A stretch of 64,000 bases of DNA. Source: an uncultured Agathobacter sp. GTDB taxonomy: Bacteria; Bacillota; Clostridia; Lachnospirales; Lachnospiraceae. The stretch's first letter is position 1; the number at the start of each line of letters is the position of its first letter. Below are positions 1-9,129 of the stretch, one piece after another. Under the pieces are notes generated by a model. The model was not told the DNA's origin. It made no database searches and saw nothing but the letters and a program-made list of their open reading frames with translations. The stretch is from NCBI GenBank assembly GCA_934359755.1, contig CAKRLV010000004.1, positions 62,001 through 126,000 on the forward strand, in the 5' to 3' direction. Position numbers and translations under genes: made by a program.

Positions 1-1
1 T

Positions 2-1261
2 GCAGTCCTTTATAAGATTGTGGGGGCACAGAATAAGCAGACAATCATAGGCTTTGTGTGTGTAGTTGCAATTGTTGAGATAATTGTAAATATAGGTGTA
101 ACAGGATTTTGTGTGACCAGCAGAAGTAATTATATTTCTAAAAGGGATGATTATAAAGAAATAATAAAACTTGCGGATGAAGATTCGGAAGGTGGATTCT
201 ATCGTCTTGAAGATACACAGAGAATGACGAAAAATGATGACTGCCTGTATGGTTATGCGTCAGGAACACAGTTTTCATCGCTTATGAACATAAATGTAAG
301 CCACTTTTACCAAAAAGTATATATGGAAGGTGGAAAAAATTTCTATGGTTATAATGGTGCGACACCGCTTACGACAGCAATGCTGTCTGTGAAATATTTT
401 GTGGCTGACTCACCGCTTTATGCAAATAATTACAGAACCCTTGTGGGACAATGCGGAAATCTTTATCTTTATAGAAATAATTATTGTCTGCCAATGGGTT
501 ATATGATGAGCGAGGAGGGTATCAGTGAGTTTGAAAGCTGCACTTTTAACAGGCTTTCAGGTCTTAATGCTCTTGCATATTCACTTGGTGCAAGCGAGCA
601 GTATATGGCAGATGCAGATTATCTGATAGACAAGAAAGCAGGATGTTCAACGATAACTGTTCAGGAAACGGGCCACTTTTTTGCAGCGTACACATCGTGC
701 ACTTCTGACCAGCTTACAATTGCCTCTGATGATGGCAGGAAGATGACATATTCAAAGACGACACATCCTTATCTGATTGATCTTGGATATTATAATGCAG
801 GGCAGGATATACGAATAACTAATGCAAAGCTCGATACAATAGATTTTAATGTGTACAGGATTAATGATAAGGCTTTTGAAGAGGCATTTAGTAATTTGAA
901 TGAGCAGACTATGGATGTACAGGAACAAACAGATACCTATATCAAGGGCAGCATTGATGTAACTAAGGCTGGCAGGCTGGTGTTGCCAATTGCGAATGAA
1001 GAGGGATGGAGTCTGTATGTAGATGGAAAGAAGACTGAGGCGAAGTATTATGCAGATACATTTATAAGTGTAAGTCTTGATGAGGGACAGCATAAGATTG
1101 AACTGAGATATGAGACCCCATGCCTTGTTATGGGGGCAATAATAAGTGGAATCTGCGTGTTTATTTTTGTAATTTTGTGTATGACCAGATATTTTATCGG
1201 AAAACATACTTTATGTAGTCATGACATTGAAGCAGAAGAGAAAGAAGTTTTAGAAGTTTAA
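2..1261 (+). CDS. YfhO-family membrane protein, C-terminal part (5' end outside window)
   Basis: The frame is already open at the left edge, so the real start and most of the membrane part lie upstream. The GTG at 20 reads best as an internal Val. What is visible is one membrane helix, a long extracytoplasmic domain, a second helix near the C-terminus (about 27 residues, PCLVMGAIISG onward) and a charged tail. The stretch EEGWSLYVDGKKTEA followed by a strand ending in GQHKIELRYE is the end of the YfhO beta domain. YfhO proteins are multi-span GT-C-like membrane proteins; Bacillus and Listeria members are linked to glycosylation of lipoteichoic acid. The substrate here cannot be told from the sequence. 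Confidence 0.75.
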   Translation, partial: AVLYKIVGAQNKQTIIGFVCVVAIVEIIVNIGVTGFCVTSRSNYISKRDDYKEIIKLADEDSEGGFYRLEDTQRMTKNDDCLYGYASGTQFSSLMNINVSHFYQKVYMEGGKNFYGYNGATPLTTAMLSVKYFVADSPLYANNYRTLVGQCGNLYLYRNNYCLPMGYMMSEEGISEFESCTFNRLSGLNALAYSLGASEQYMADADYLIDKKAGCSTITVQETGHFFAAYTSCTSDQLTIASDDGRKMTYSKTTHPYLIDLGYYNAGQDIRITNAKLDTIDFNVYRINDKAFEEAFSNLNEQTMDVQEQTDTYIKGSIDVTKAGRLVLPIANEEGWSLYVDGKKTEAKYYADTFISVSLDEGQHKIELRYETPCLVMGAIISGICVFIFVILCMTRYFIGKHTLCSHDIEAEEKEVLEV

Positions 1262-1303
1262 AGGCAATTAAGAAGAGGTACGGTTATTAACAGACAAGAA
1301 GAA

Positions 1304-3238
1304 ATGCTGCTTGAATTTTATGTAGAACAATACAGAGAAGCAAGTAGGAAAAGCAAAAAGAAAAATATAAAAACTAAACAATATATGAGCAGAATAAATG
1401 CAAAAGCCAGGTCAATATCAAGAATGATAGTGACACCGGGGCAGGAGATTGCCATGACCCTTTTGCATCAGGATATAAAAAGGCTTGCGTATCTTGCATA
1501 TTATACCAACAATAAAGAGGCTATAAAGGTTTTGAATAGACAGATTATGCCACATGTAGTAAGGCTTGATCTTGACTTGTTTGAAAATGATGAGGCAGCA
1601 AATATAGATGAAGAGTATATCCGCAGGCTCAGAAAAGAAAATAATGGACTAATATGCAATAAAAATTTAAAGGATATATATTTGTTCAGACGAAATGAAC
1701 AGCTTAAAAAGCAGATAATTCAGATGGTTCCGGCAAATCCAGAGCAGGAATTTCCAGAGAGTCTTGCAATGGAGAGAAAATTTATTCTGCATATAGGTCC
1801 GACTAACAGTGGTAAGACTTATCAGGCGCTTGAACGCCTTAAGAACGCACAGTGTGGTGTTTACCTTGGCCCACTTAGACTTCTTGCACTCGAAGTATAT
1901 GAGAAAATGATGGACTATGGCACACCATGTACCATGCTTACCGGACAGGAATGTATAGAAGAGAAAAATAGCAGAATTACTGCATCTACAGTAGAAATGC
2001 TAGATATAGATAAGCTATATGATATTGCAGTCATAGATGAGGCACAGATGGTAGCGGATGATGACAGAGGACATTCCTGGACGAGGGCAATACTGGGTGT
2101 TAAGGCGAAGGAGATTCACGTATGTATGAGTCCGGCTGCCGAAAATGTTGTCATACATCTTATTAACTTATGCAATGATAGATACGAAATTCGCCATTAT
2201 GAGAGAAAGACACCACTTGTCATAGAGGATATTCCATTTGATTTTCCGAAGAATATTAAAGCGGGCGATGCATATATTGTTTTTTCGAAGAAATCTGTAT
2301 TAAATATTGCGGGAAGACTTGAAGAAAATGGTGTGAAATCAAGTGTTATATACGGAAGTCTTCCACCAGAGATAAGACGCAGGCAGATGGAATTATTTAA
2401 TACAGGACGGACAAAGGTAGTTGTATCAACAGATGCAATAGGAATGGGACTTAATCTTCCGGTAAAGAGAATAGTTTTTCTTGAAATGGAAAAGTTCGAT
2501 GGAATATCTAAAAGACCTTTGGAATTACCTGAGATAAAACAGATAGCTGGCAGGGCCGGAAGATATGGACTTCATGAAAATGGACTTGTCACTGCGATGG
2601 GAAAGAAGAATCTGAATTATCTTCAAAGAATGTGGAACAATGATGAAGATATGACAGATAAGGTAAGTCTTGGTTTTCCGCAGGTGCTTCTCGAAATGGA
2701 TGCACCGCTGGATGAAATAATTAAGTTGTGGCACGATGTAAAGACACCTGCACCTTTTGAAAAGGTTAACATTGAAGATATTTTATTCTTATATAAAGAG
2801 GCATCAAGGTGCAAAAGTTTTATCGCTGATTTTGATGATAAATATATGCTCTACAAGATGGTAACTTGTCCTATTGATATAAAAGACCGCGAGGTTGTCA
2901 GGCAGTGGAAGAAGTATTGTATGACATATACAGCAGATATTTCTCTTGCATATCCTGATAAATCTACAAGATATCAGGGACTTTTAAAATACGAATCATA
3001 CTATAAAAAGCTTGATTTGTATTATCAGCTGTCTGTGCGCCTTGGCAAAATAATAGACGATAAATGGCTCGAGGATGAGCGGGACAAGGTACAAGGACGG
3101 ATAATGCAGCTTCTTTCAAAAGACAAAAATGAATATATTTTAAGATGTAAATATTGTGGACGTATATTGCCGATTGGTTCAAAATATAGTCTTTGCAAAG
3201 ACTGTCAGGATATGAAATCTTCAAGACGCTATTATTAA
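1304..3238 (+). CDS. Suv3-like superfamily 2 RNA helicase with C-terminal zinc-ribbon-like motif
   Basis: 644 residues. Motif I is GPTNSGKT near residue 165, the Suv3 form of Walker A. Motif II is DEAQM near 244 and motif VI is QIAGRAGRYG near 415. These are the marks of the Suv3 group (mitochondrial RNA degradosome helicase) and of its little-studied bacterial relatives. The N-terminal 150 residues are basic and helical. The C-terminus carries CKYCG and CKDC pairs (about residues 615-640), a likely zinc site. An ATP-dependent RNA unwinding or decay role is inferred from the family. The start is uncertain: only a weak GAAGAA-type ribosome binding site precedes this ATG. A perfect hairpin with a T-run follows the gene. 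Confidence 0.85.
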   Translation: MLLEFYVEQYREASRKSKKKNIKTKQYMSRINAKARSISRMIVTPGQEIAMTLLHQDIKRLAYLAYYTNNKEAIKVLNRQIMPHVVRLDLDLFENDEAANIDEEYIRRLRKENNGLICNKNLKDIYLFRRNEQLKKQIIQMVPANPEQEFPESLAMERKFILHIGPTNSGKTYQALERLKNAQCGVYLGPLRLLALEVYEKMMDYGTPCTMLTGQECIEEKNSRITASTVEMLDIDKLYDIAVIDEAQMVADDDRGHSWTRAILGVKAKEIHVCMSPAAENVVIHLINLCNDRYEIRHYERKTPLVIEDIPFDFPKNIKAGDAYIVFSKKSVLNIAGRLEENGVKSSVIYGSLPPEIRRRQMELFNTGRTKVVVSTDAIGMGLNLPVKRIVFLEMEKFDGISKRPLELPEIKQIAGRAGRYGLHENGLVTAMGKKNLNYLQRMWNNDEDMTDKVSLGFPQVLLEMDAPLDEIIKLWHDVKTPAPFEKVNIEDILFLYKEASRCKSFIADFDDKYMLYKMVTCPIDIKDREVVRQWKKYCMTYTADISLAYPDKSTRYQGLLKYESYYKKLDLYYQLSVRLGKIIDDKWLEDERDKVQGRIMQLLSKDKNEYILRCKYCGRILPIGSKYSLCKDCQDMKSSRRYY

Positions 3239-3272
3239 AAACAAGTCCGTTTTATTGGACCGTAAATATGCG

Positions 3273-3318
3273 ATACTCCTTTCAACAAAATGAATCGACG
3301 TTGAAAGGAGTATTTTTT
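3273..3318 (+). terminator. Perfect 14-bp hairpin plus T-run; also covers the next ribosome binding site
   Basis: Arms at 3273-3286 and 3300-3313 are perfect inverted repeats with a 13-nt loop, followed by six T. It has the shape of an intrinsic terminator for the helicase gene. The 3' arm contains AAAGGAG (3304-3310), the ribosome binding site of the small gene starting at 3319, so the fold would also block its translation. Confidence 0.75.
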
Positions 3319-3432
3319 ATGAAGGGATATACAGTAGATTGCGGTTATATGGGATATTTGGATGGAAGATATTTTTTATTTGCAGATGAAAGTGATTATA
3401 GAGAAGCTTATTGGGAAAATTTACAGGGATAG
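3319..3432 (+). CDS. 37-residue microprotein with GYMGYLDGRYFLFADESDY motif
   Basis: ATG at 3319 lies 8 nt after AGGAG. The product is 37 residues, aromatic and acidic, with a Gly-Tyr-Met-Gly-Tyr core followed by Asp-Gly-Arg-Tyr and Leu-Phe-Ala-Asp-Glu. Very small proteins of this general pattern (GYMGY, G-x-Y, LFA-x-E-x-DY) occur in Lachnospiraceae as I recall them, but their function is unknown to me. It has no signal peptide and no membrane segment. Its ribosome binding site lies inside the preceding hairpin, so expression may need a start inside the loop or processing of the RNA. Confidence 0.6.
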   Translation: MKGYTVDCGYMGYLDGRYFLFADESDYREAYWENLQG

Positions 3433-3458
3433 ATTAATTTTGCGATGTCAATGCGACA

Positions 3459-3487
3459 TTGAATTTGTAACATCTTTGTGTCATAAT
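3459..3487 (+). promoter_or_regulatory. Predicted sigma-A promoter for the 3.5-14 kb operon
   Basis: TTGAAT (3459-3464) and CATAAT (3482-3487) are separated by 17 bp, just upstream of the thioesterase gene. A short inverted repeat, ATGTC-N5-GACAT, ends at the -35 box. Confidence 0.5.
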
Positions 3488-3525
3488 ATAGTGTAATTGA
3501 ATTGTTTTTGATAGGAGGTATTGGT

Positions 3526-3987
3526 ATGTCGAAACAGGAAATTGAAATTGCAGGCCCAGAGGAAGAACTTAAAATACGTCCTTATGAGCATCACGCTAAG
3601 TATTATGAGACTGATCAGATGGGGATTATTCATCATTCTAATTATGTCAAGTGGATGGAAGAGGCCAGACTTGATTTGATGGATCAGATAGGGCTTAATT
3701 ATAAACAAATGGAAGCTATGGAGATTATTAGCCCGGTTCTCTCAATTGAGGTGAATTATCACAGTATGGTACGATTTGATGATACAGTTGTGATTCAGAC
3801 AAAGCTTATCAAATATAATGGAATTAAGATGGAAGTTGAATATATTATGACAGATAAAGAAACAGGAGAACTTAGAACTACAGCAAGAAGCAGTCACTGC
3901 TTTTTGAACAGGTCAGGAAAGCCTATTTCGCTTAAGCGTTCATATCCAGAATTGGATACTAAGTTCTTTGAGTTCAAGGAGGATTAA
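3526..3987 (+). CDS. Acyl-CoA thioesterase, YbgC/FadM-type hot-dog fold
   Basis: About 153 residues from the ATG at 3526, which sits 6 nt after AGGAGG; an upstream in-frame start at 3502 has no such site. The sequence Y-E-T-D-Q-M-G-I-I-H-H-S-N-Y is the conserved catalytic stretch of 4-hydroxybenzoyl-CoA thioesterase relatives (Asp and His in the active site). Such enzymes hydrolyse short or aromatic acyl-CoA in the cytoplasm. It is the first gene of a tightly packed run; the aminopeptidase gene begins 1 nt after its stop. The natural substrate is not predictable. Confidence 0.85.
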   Translation: MSKQEIEIAGPEEELKIRPYEHHAKYYETDQMGIIHHSNYVKWMEEARLDLMDQIGLNYKQMEAMEIISPVLSIEVNYHSMVRFDDTVVIQTKLIKYNGIKMEVEYIMTDKETGELRTTARSSHCFLNRSGKPISLKRSYPELDTKFFEFKED

Positions 3988-3988
3988 G

Positions 3989-5779
3989 ATGGTTACAGAT
4001 AGACTGGCTAAGCTTAGACAGGAGATGACCAAGAGAAATATTGCTGTATATATTGTGCCTACAGCAGATTTTCATGGCTCCGAATATGTGGGAGAGCATT
4101 TTAAAGCACGTAAGTATATTACTGGATTTACAGGTTCGGCAGGTACAGCTGTTATAACTATGACAGAGGCTGGACTGTGGACAGATGGAAGATATTTTGT
4201 TCAGGCGGCACAACAGCTTGAAGGCAGTACAATAGAACTTCGTAAGATGGGGATGGAAGGTGTTCCTACTATTGAGGAGTATCTAAAGGACACTCTCAAA
4301 GAGGGAGAAACAATCGGTTTTGATGGACGAGTAGTAAGTGGAACCTGGGGTAATACTCTTTTAGAGATTGCAAGGGAGAAGAATGGCTCGTTGTATGTTG
4401 ATGAAGATTTAGTTGACATAATATGGGAAGACAGACCACCGATGTCAAAGGCTGATGTTATGCTTTTTGATATCAAGTACACTGGCAGAGATGCATCAGA
4501 CAAGCTGGCCGATGTCAGAAATGTGATGAAAGAAAAAGGTGCCGATGTACATCTTATGAGCTCGCTTTACGATATAGCATGGCTTTTGAATGTAAGAGGC
4601 GGGGATATAAGCTATGTACCTGTAGTATTGTCATATTTATCTATTACACAGGAAGACTGTACATGGTTTGTTCAGGAAGAAGTAATCACAGATGAAATCA
4701 GGAAGTATTTAGATAAATATAATATTTCTACCAAACCATATGATAGTTTTTATGATTATGTAAAGACTATAGGTAAAGACAAGAAAGTATTGATGGATAA
4801 GTCTGTTGTTAATTATAGAATCTGCAACAATATTCCAGAGGGGGTAGAGGTGATAGATGCAACAGATCCTACAGTATTCATGAAAGCGATTAAGAACGAG
4901 ACCGAACTTGAGAATACAAGGAAGGCTCATGTAAAAGATGCAGTTGCCATGATTAAATTCATGTACTGGTTAAAGACAAATGTTGGGAAGATGCGCATTA
5001 CGGAGATATCAGCAGCAGATTATCTTGAAGAACTTCGTTCACAACAGGAAGGATTTTTAGATTTAAGTTTTGATACTATTTGTGGATATGCGCAGCATGG
5101 AGCAATCGTGCATTATGCGGCGACACCAGAGACTGATGTAGAGATTAAACCAGAAAGCTTTTTACTTGTAGATTCAGGTGGACATTATCTGGAGGGAACT
5201 ACTGATATTACCAGAACATTTGCATTTGGTGAAGTTACAGATGAGATGAAATCAGATTTTACGAGAGTATTCAGATCTCATACTAATCTTGCAAATGCCA
5301 GATTCAGATATGGATGTACAGGTCTTAATCTTGATATTCTGGCAAGGGCACCATTCTGGGACATAGACATGGATTATAACCATGGAACAGGACATGGGGT
5401 TGGATATGTGCTTAATGTACACGAAGGACCAAATGGATTTAGATGGAGACAGTCACCTGACCGCTCAGAGGGAAGTGTACTGGAAGAAGGAATGATTACT
5501 ACGGATGAACCAGGTATATATATCGAGGGTAAATATGGAATCCGTACAGAGAATGAGCTTATTTGCAGAAAAGGCAATAAGAACGATTTTGGTCAGTTTA
5601 TGTATTTTGAGAATCTGACATATGTACCGATTGATCTGGATGCGATTGATCCAAATCAGATGACATCGGTTGAAGTAAAGCATCTTAATGACTATCATGC
5701 TATGGTATTCGAGAAGATGTCACCTTATTTTGAGGGAGAGGAATTGGAGTTCCTCAGAAAATATACAAGAGCAATATAA
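3989..5779 (+). CDS. Xaa-Pro aminopeptidase (M24B, long three-domain form)
   Basis: 596 residues from the ATG at 3989, preceded by AAGGAGG; the in-frame ATT-side extension upstream overlaps the thioesterase gene and is less likely. Two creatinase-like N-terminal domains are followed by the pita-bread catalytic domain. The metal ligands are visible: Asp in LLVDSGG (about 394), Asp in TTDITRT (about 405), His in GHGVG (about 468), Glu in DEPGIY (about 505) and Glu in RTENEL (about 519). The enzyme removes N-terminal residues preceding proline, with two metal ions. Its length is that of the eukaryote-like aminopeptidase P group rather than the 440-residue PepP. Confidence 0.93.
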   Translation: MVTDRLAKLRQEMTKRNIAVYIVPTADFHGSEYVGEHFKARKYITGFTGSAGTAVITMTEAGLWTDGRYFVQAAQQLEGSTIELRKMGMEGVPTIEEYLKDTLKEGETIGFDGRVVSGTWGNTLLEIAREKNGSLYVDEDLVDIIWEDRPPMSKADVMLFDIKYTGRDASDKLADVRNVMKEKGADVHLMSSLYDIAWLLNVRGGDISYVPVVLSYLSITQEDCTWFVQEEVITDEIRKYLDKYNISTKPYDSFYDYVKTIGKDKKVLMDKSVVNYRICNNIPEGVEVIDATDPTVFMKAIKNETELENTRKAHVKDAVAMIKFMYWLKTNVGKMRITEISAADYLEELRSQQEGFLDLSFDTICGYAQHGAIVHYAATPETDVEIKPESFLLVDSGGHYLEGTTDITRTFAFGEVTDEMKSDFTRVFRSHTNLANARFRYGCTGLNLDILARAPFWDIDMDYNHGTGHGVGYVLNVHEGPNGFRWRQSPDRSEGSVLEEGMITTDEPGIYIEGKYGIRTENELICRKGNKNDFGQFMYFENLTYVPIDLDAIDPNQMTSVEVKHLNDYHAMVFEKMSPYFEGEELEFLRKYTRAI

Positions 5780-5791
5780 AGGAAATAGATT

Positions 5792-8524
5792 ATGAGCGAA
5801 AAGTTAGTGCTTATTGATGGGCATAGTATATTAAACAGAGCATATTTTGGACTTCCGGATCTTACTAATTCACAGGGAGTCCATACGAATGCAGTATATG
5901 GATTTTTGAACATTATGTTTAAGATTTTAGAGGAGGAACAGCCTGATTATCTTACAGTTGCATTTGATGTTCATGCACCGACATTTCGCCATAAGATGTT
6001 TGATGCTTATAAGGGAACACGAAAGCCTATGGCGGATGAGTTAAGGCAACAGGTTCCTTTGATTAAAGAGATGTTGACTGCCATGGGCATAAAAATCGTC
6101 GAGAAAGAGGGCTATGAGGCAGATGACATTCTGGGAACTATATCTGTTATGGGCGAGAAAGCAGGAATGGATGTAGCGGTTATTTCGGGTGACAGGGATT
6201 TGTTGCAGCTTGCCACAGATCATGTCATGATTCGTATTCCGAAGACGAAGAAGACGGGAACAGAGATAGAGAATTATCTGGCTTCTGATGTTCAGGATAA
6301 ATATCTTGTTACTCCGAAGGAATTTATAGATGTTAAAGCTCTGCAGGGAGATACAGCTGATAATATTCCTGGTGTGCCTGGTATTGGAGAAAAGACCGCA
6401 TCTGCACTTATAAGTGAATATCATACAATAGAAGCTGTTCATGAGAATGCAGCCACAATAAAGCCACCTAGAGCAGGGAAGAACATTGTTGAGTACTGGG
6501 AGCAGGCTGTTATGAGTAAAGAGCTTGCTACGATAATTACAGATGCTCCAATTGAGTATGATTTTGCTGATGCAAAAATTGAATCGAACGAAGCACTTTA
6601 TACAGAGGAAGCATATCTTATGTGTAAGCGTCTTGAATTTAAGAATCTGCTTAACAGATTTCAGGTGGACGCACCTAAGAATAAGGCAGAAGATTACTTC
6701 AAAGTGATAGAAGATAAGGCTGCTGTTGATAAAGTATGGACAAAGGCAAAAGGAAAGAGTGTTGCGTTTTCCTTTGTGTATGGCAGCAATAAGTCCGGTT
6801 CATCTGATGCACAGATGAGTTTATTTGATGAACCGATTGTAAATTGTTTTGCTGGTATGTCAATTGCGTTTGGAGAAGAGGAGATTTATTTTTTCCCAAC
6901 AGGAAGTGATATAACAAGTGATTATCTAATAGAGAAACTACAGAATTTGGATGCCCAGATTTTTATTTCGCCAGATTTAAAGCCAGCACTAAAGCTATTT
7001 GATCCGATGAATGGCAAAGATATATATTCTAATTGGGATTTATATATCAAAAATAGAAATAAATATTTTGATATGTCTGTAGCTGCATATCTGCTTAATC
7101 CGCTGAAAGGAGAATATCCATATGAGGATATTGCAAAGGATTATCTTGGACTTATGCTTCAATCCAAGAAGGATTATCTGGGAAAATCATCAGCTGTAGA
7201 GATGCTTGCAGAAGATCGAAATAAGGTGGTACAATACGCTTGTTATGAAGCGTACACAGCATGGAAGTCACAACCTGTGCTTGAAGAAGACTTAAAGAAA
7301 AATAATATGCTTTCTCTTTTTAGAGAAATTGAGATGCCGATAGTATTTGTGTTATATGACATGGAGAAAGAGGGTATATCAATAGATGGTCAGGCGTTAA
7401 GTGAATATGGTAAGAAGCTTTCTGTTTCTATAGAGGAACTTGAAAAAAGAATATATGAGGCAGCGGGAGAAGAATTTAACATTAATTCACCTAAGCAGCT
7501 TGGCGTAATTCTCTTTGAAAAGATGCAGATGCCACATGCGAAGAAGACTAAGACTGGATATTCTACATCAGCAGAGGTTCTTGATAAGCTTGCGCAGGAA
7601 TATCCTTTTGTATCGGATATACTTGAATACAGACAGCTTACTAAGTTAAAATCGACGTATGCAGATGGTTTGTCAAACTTCATAGATGAGACAAATAAAA
7701 TCCATACAACATTCAATCAGACTATTACTGCGACAGGCAGATTAAGCAGTACAGATCCTAATTTACAGAATATTCCTATCAGAATCGAACTTGGAAAGAT
7801 GATAAGGAAGGTATTTCACCCTATGGAGGGGGATATATTTGTGGATTCCGACTATTCACAGATTGAGCTGAGAGTACTTGCACATATGTCTGGTGATGAG
7901 AAGCTTATAGAAGCTTTTAAGAATAACCAGGACGTCCACAGGACTACAGCGTCACAAGTGTTTAATGTTCCTTTTGATGAGGTTACACCACTACAGAGAA
8001 GAAATGCAAAGGCTGTAAATTTTGGAATAGTATATGGAATAAGTGCGTTTGGATTGTCTAAGGATCTTGATATTGATATCAAAGAAGCGCAGAGTTTCAT
8101 TGACAAATATTTTGAGACATATCCTAAGATTAAAGGCTTTTTGGATGATACAGTAGCAAATGCAAAGAAAGACGGATATACAAGAACTATGTTTGGCAGA
8201 ATCAGACCTATACCAGAGCTATCTTCAAGTAATTTCATGCAGAAACAATTTGGAGAGCGTGTTGCGATGAATTCACCAATTCAGGGAACAGCAGCTGATA
8301 TAATTAAGATTGCCATGATAAGAGTTCATGACAGGCTTATTTCAGAAGGACTTAAATCCCGTCTGATTTTGCAGGTACATGATGAGCTGCTTATAGAGAC
8401 TGCGGAGTCAGAAAAAGATACAGTTATAGCAATTCTTGAAGAGGAGATGCATAAGGCCGCAGATTTAAAAGTTGAGCTTGAAGTTGGTACAGAAGTCGGA
8501 ACAGATTGGTATGAGGCACATTAA
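5792..8524 (+). CDS. polA: DNA polymerase I
   Basis: 910 residues. The 5' nuclease domain (about 1-295) shows DGHSILNRAYFG, YEADDILG, SGDRDLLQL and the helix-hairpin-helix GVPGIGEKTA. The middle domain (about 315-500) lacks the acidic residues of an active 3'-5' proofreading site, as in many Firmicutes. The polymerase domain has motif A DSDYSQIELR (about 685), motif B RRNAKAVNFGIVYG (about 736) and motif C VHDE (about 862). It fills gaps and removes RNA primers. The stop is 1 nt ahead of coaE, so the two genes are probably cotranscribed. Confidence 0.97.
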   Translation: MSEKLVLIDGHSILNRAYFGLPDLTNSQGVHTNAVYGFLNIMFKILEEEQPDYLTVAFDVHAPTFRHKMFDAYKGTRKPMADELRQQVPLIKEMLTAMGIKIVEKEGYEADDILGTISVMGEKAGMDVAVISGDRDLLQLATDHVMIRIPKTKKTGTEIENYLASDVQDKYLVTPKEFIDVKALQGDTADNIPGVPGIGEKTASALISEYHTIEAVHENAATIKPPRAGKNIVEYWEQAVMSKELATIITDAPIEYDFADAKIESNEALYTEEAYLMCKRLEFKNLLNRFQVDAPKNKAEDYFKVIEDKAAVDKVWTKAKGKSVAFSFVYGSNKSGSSDAQMSLFDEPIVNCFAGMSIAFGEEEIYFFPTGSDITSDYLIEKLQNLDAQIFISPDLKPALKLFDPMNGKDIYSNWDLYIKNRNKYFDMSVAAYLLNPLKGEYPYEDIAKDYLGLMLQSKKDYLGKSSAVEMLAEDRNKVVQYACYEAYTAWKSQPVLEEDLKKNNMLSLFREIEMPIVFVLYDMEKEGISIDGQALSEYGKKLSVSIEELEKRIYEAAGEEFNINSPKQLGVILFEKMQMPHAKKTKTGYSTSAEVLDKLAQEYPFVSDILEYRQLTKLKSTYADGLSNFIDETNKIHTTFNQTITATGRLSSTDPNLQNIPIRIELGKMIRKVFHPMEGDIFVDSDYSQIELRVLAHMSGDEKLIEAFKNNQDVHRTTASQVFNVPFDEVTPLQRRNAKAVNFGIVYGISAFGLSKDLDIDIKEAQSFIDKYFETYPKIKGFLDDTVANAKKDGYTRTMFGRIRPIPELSSSNFMQKQFGERVAMNSPIQGTAADIIKIAMIRVHDRLISEGLKSRLILQVHDELLIETAESEKDTVIAILEEEMHKAADLKVELEVGTEVGTDWYEAH

Positions 8525-8525
8525 T

Positions 8526-9125
8526 ATGAAATTTATTGGAATTACAGGTGGGGTAGGCGCTGGAAAATCAGCGATACTTGATTATCTTGATAGCAAGCCT
8601 GATATAAGAGTTATGCTTGCGGATAATATTGCGCATGATATCATGGAACCAGGAACTTTGTGTTATAATGAAATAAAAAATTTGTTTGATGATAGTATTT
8701 TTGAAGATGATGGTCATATTAACAAGAATAGAATGGCTGCGGCTATTTTTAATGATAGCAGCTTAAGAGATAGATTAAATGCAATTGTACATCCAGCTGT
8801 CAAAGAATATGTTATAGAACAATATGAATATGAAAAGAAGGCTGGAAAAAATAATTGGCTGATATTAGAGGCAGCTTTGTTAATAGAAGAACATTATGAT
8901 GAAATTTGCGATGAACTCTGGTATATTTATACAAGTGAGGAAAATCGCAGATTGAGATTGAAGGAATCAAGAGGCTATTCTGACAGCAAGATTGATAGTA
9001 TTTTTGCGAGTCAGCTGAGTGAAGAAGATTATAGAAACTCATGCCAGCAATGTATTGATAACAATGGTACAGTTGAACAGACCTACAATCAAATTGAAGA
9101 TATAATCAAGTCATACAAGGAGTAA
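8526..9125 (+). CDS. coaE: Dephospho-CoA kinase
   Basis: 199 residues from the ATG at 8526, which follows the polA stop by 1 nt. The P-loop GGVGAGKS is at residues 8-15, followed by LADNIAHDI and the lid region with RRLRLKESRGYS. The enzyme phosphorylates the 3' hydroxyl of dephospho-CoA in the last step of coenzyme A synthesis. A longer in-frame reading reaches back into polA but has no ribosome binding site. The polA-coaE pair is a common arrangement in Firmicutes. Confidence 0.95.
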   Translation: MKFIGITGGVGAGKSAILDYLDSKPDIRVMLADNIAHDIMEPGTLCYNEIKNLFDDSIFEDDGHINKNRMAAAIFNDSSLRDRLNAIVHPAVKEYVIEQYEYEKKAGKNNWLILEAALLIEEHYDEICDELWYIYTSEENRRLRLKESRGYSDSKIDSIFASQLSEEDYRNSCQQCIDNNGTVEQTYNQIEDIIKSYKE

Positions 9126-9129
9126 AAAG

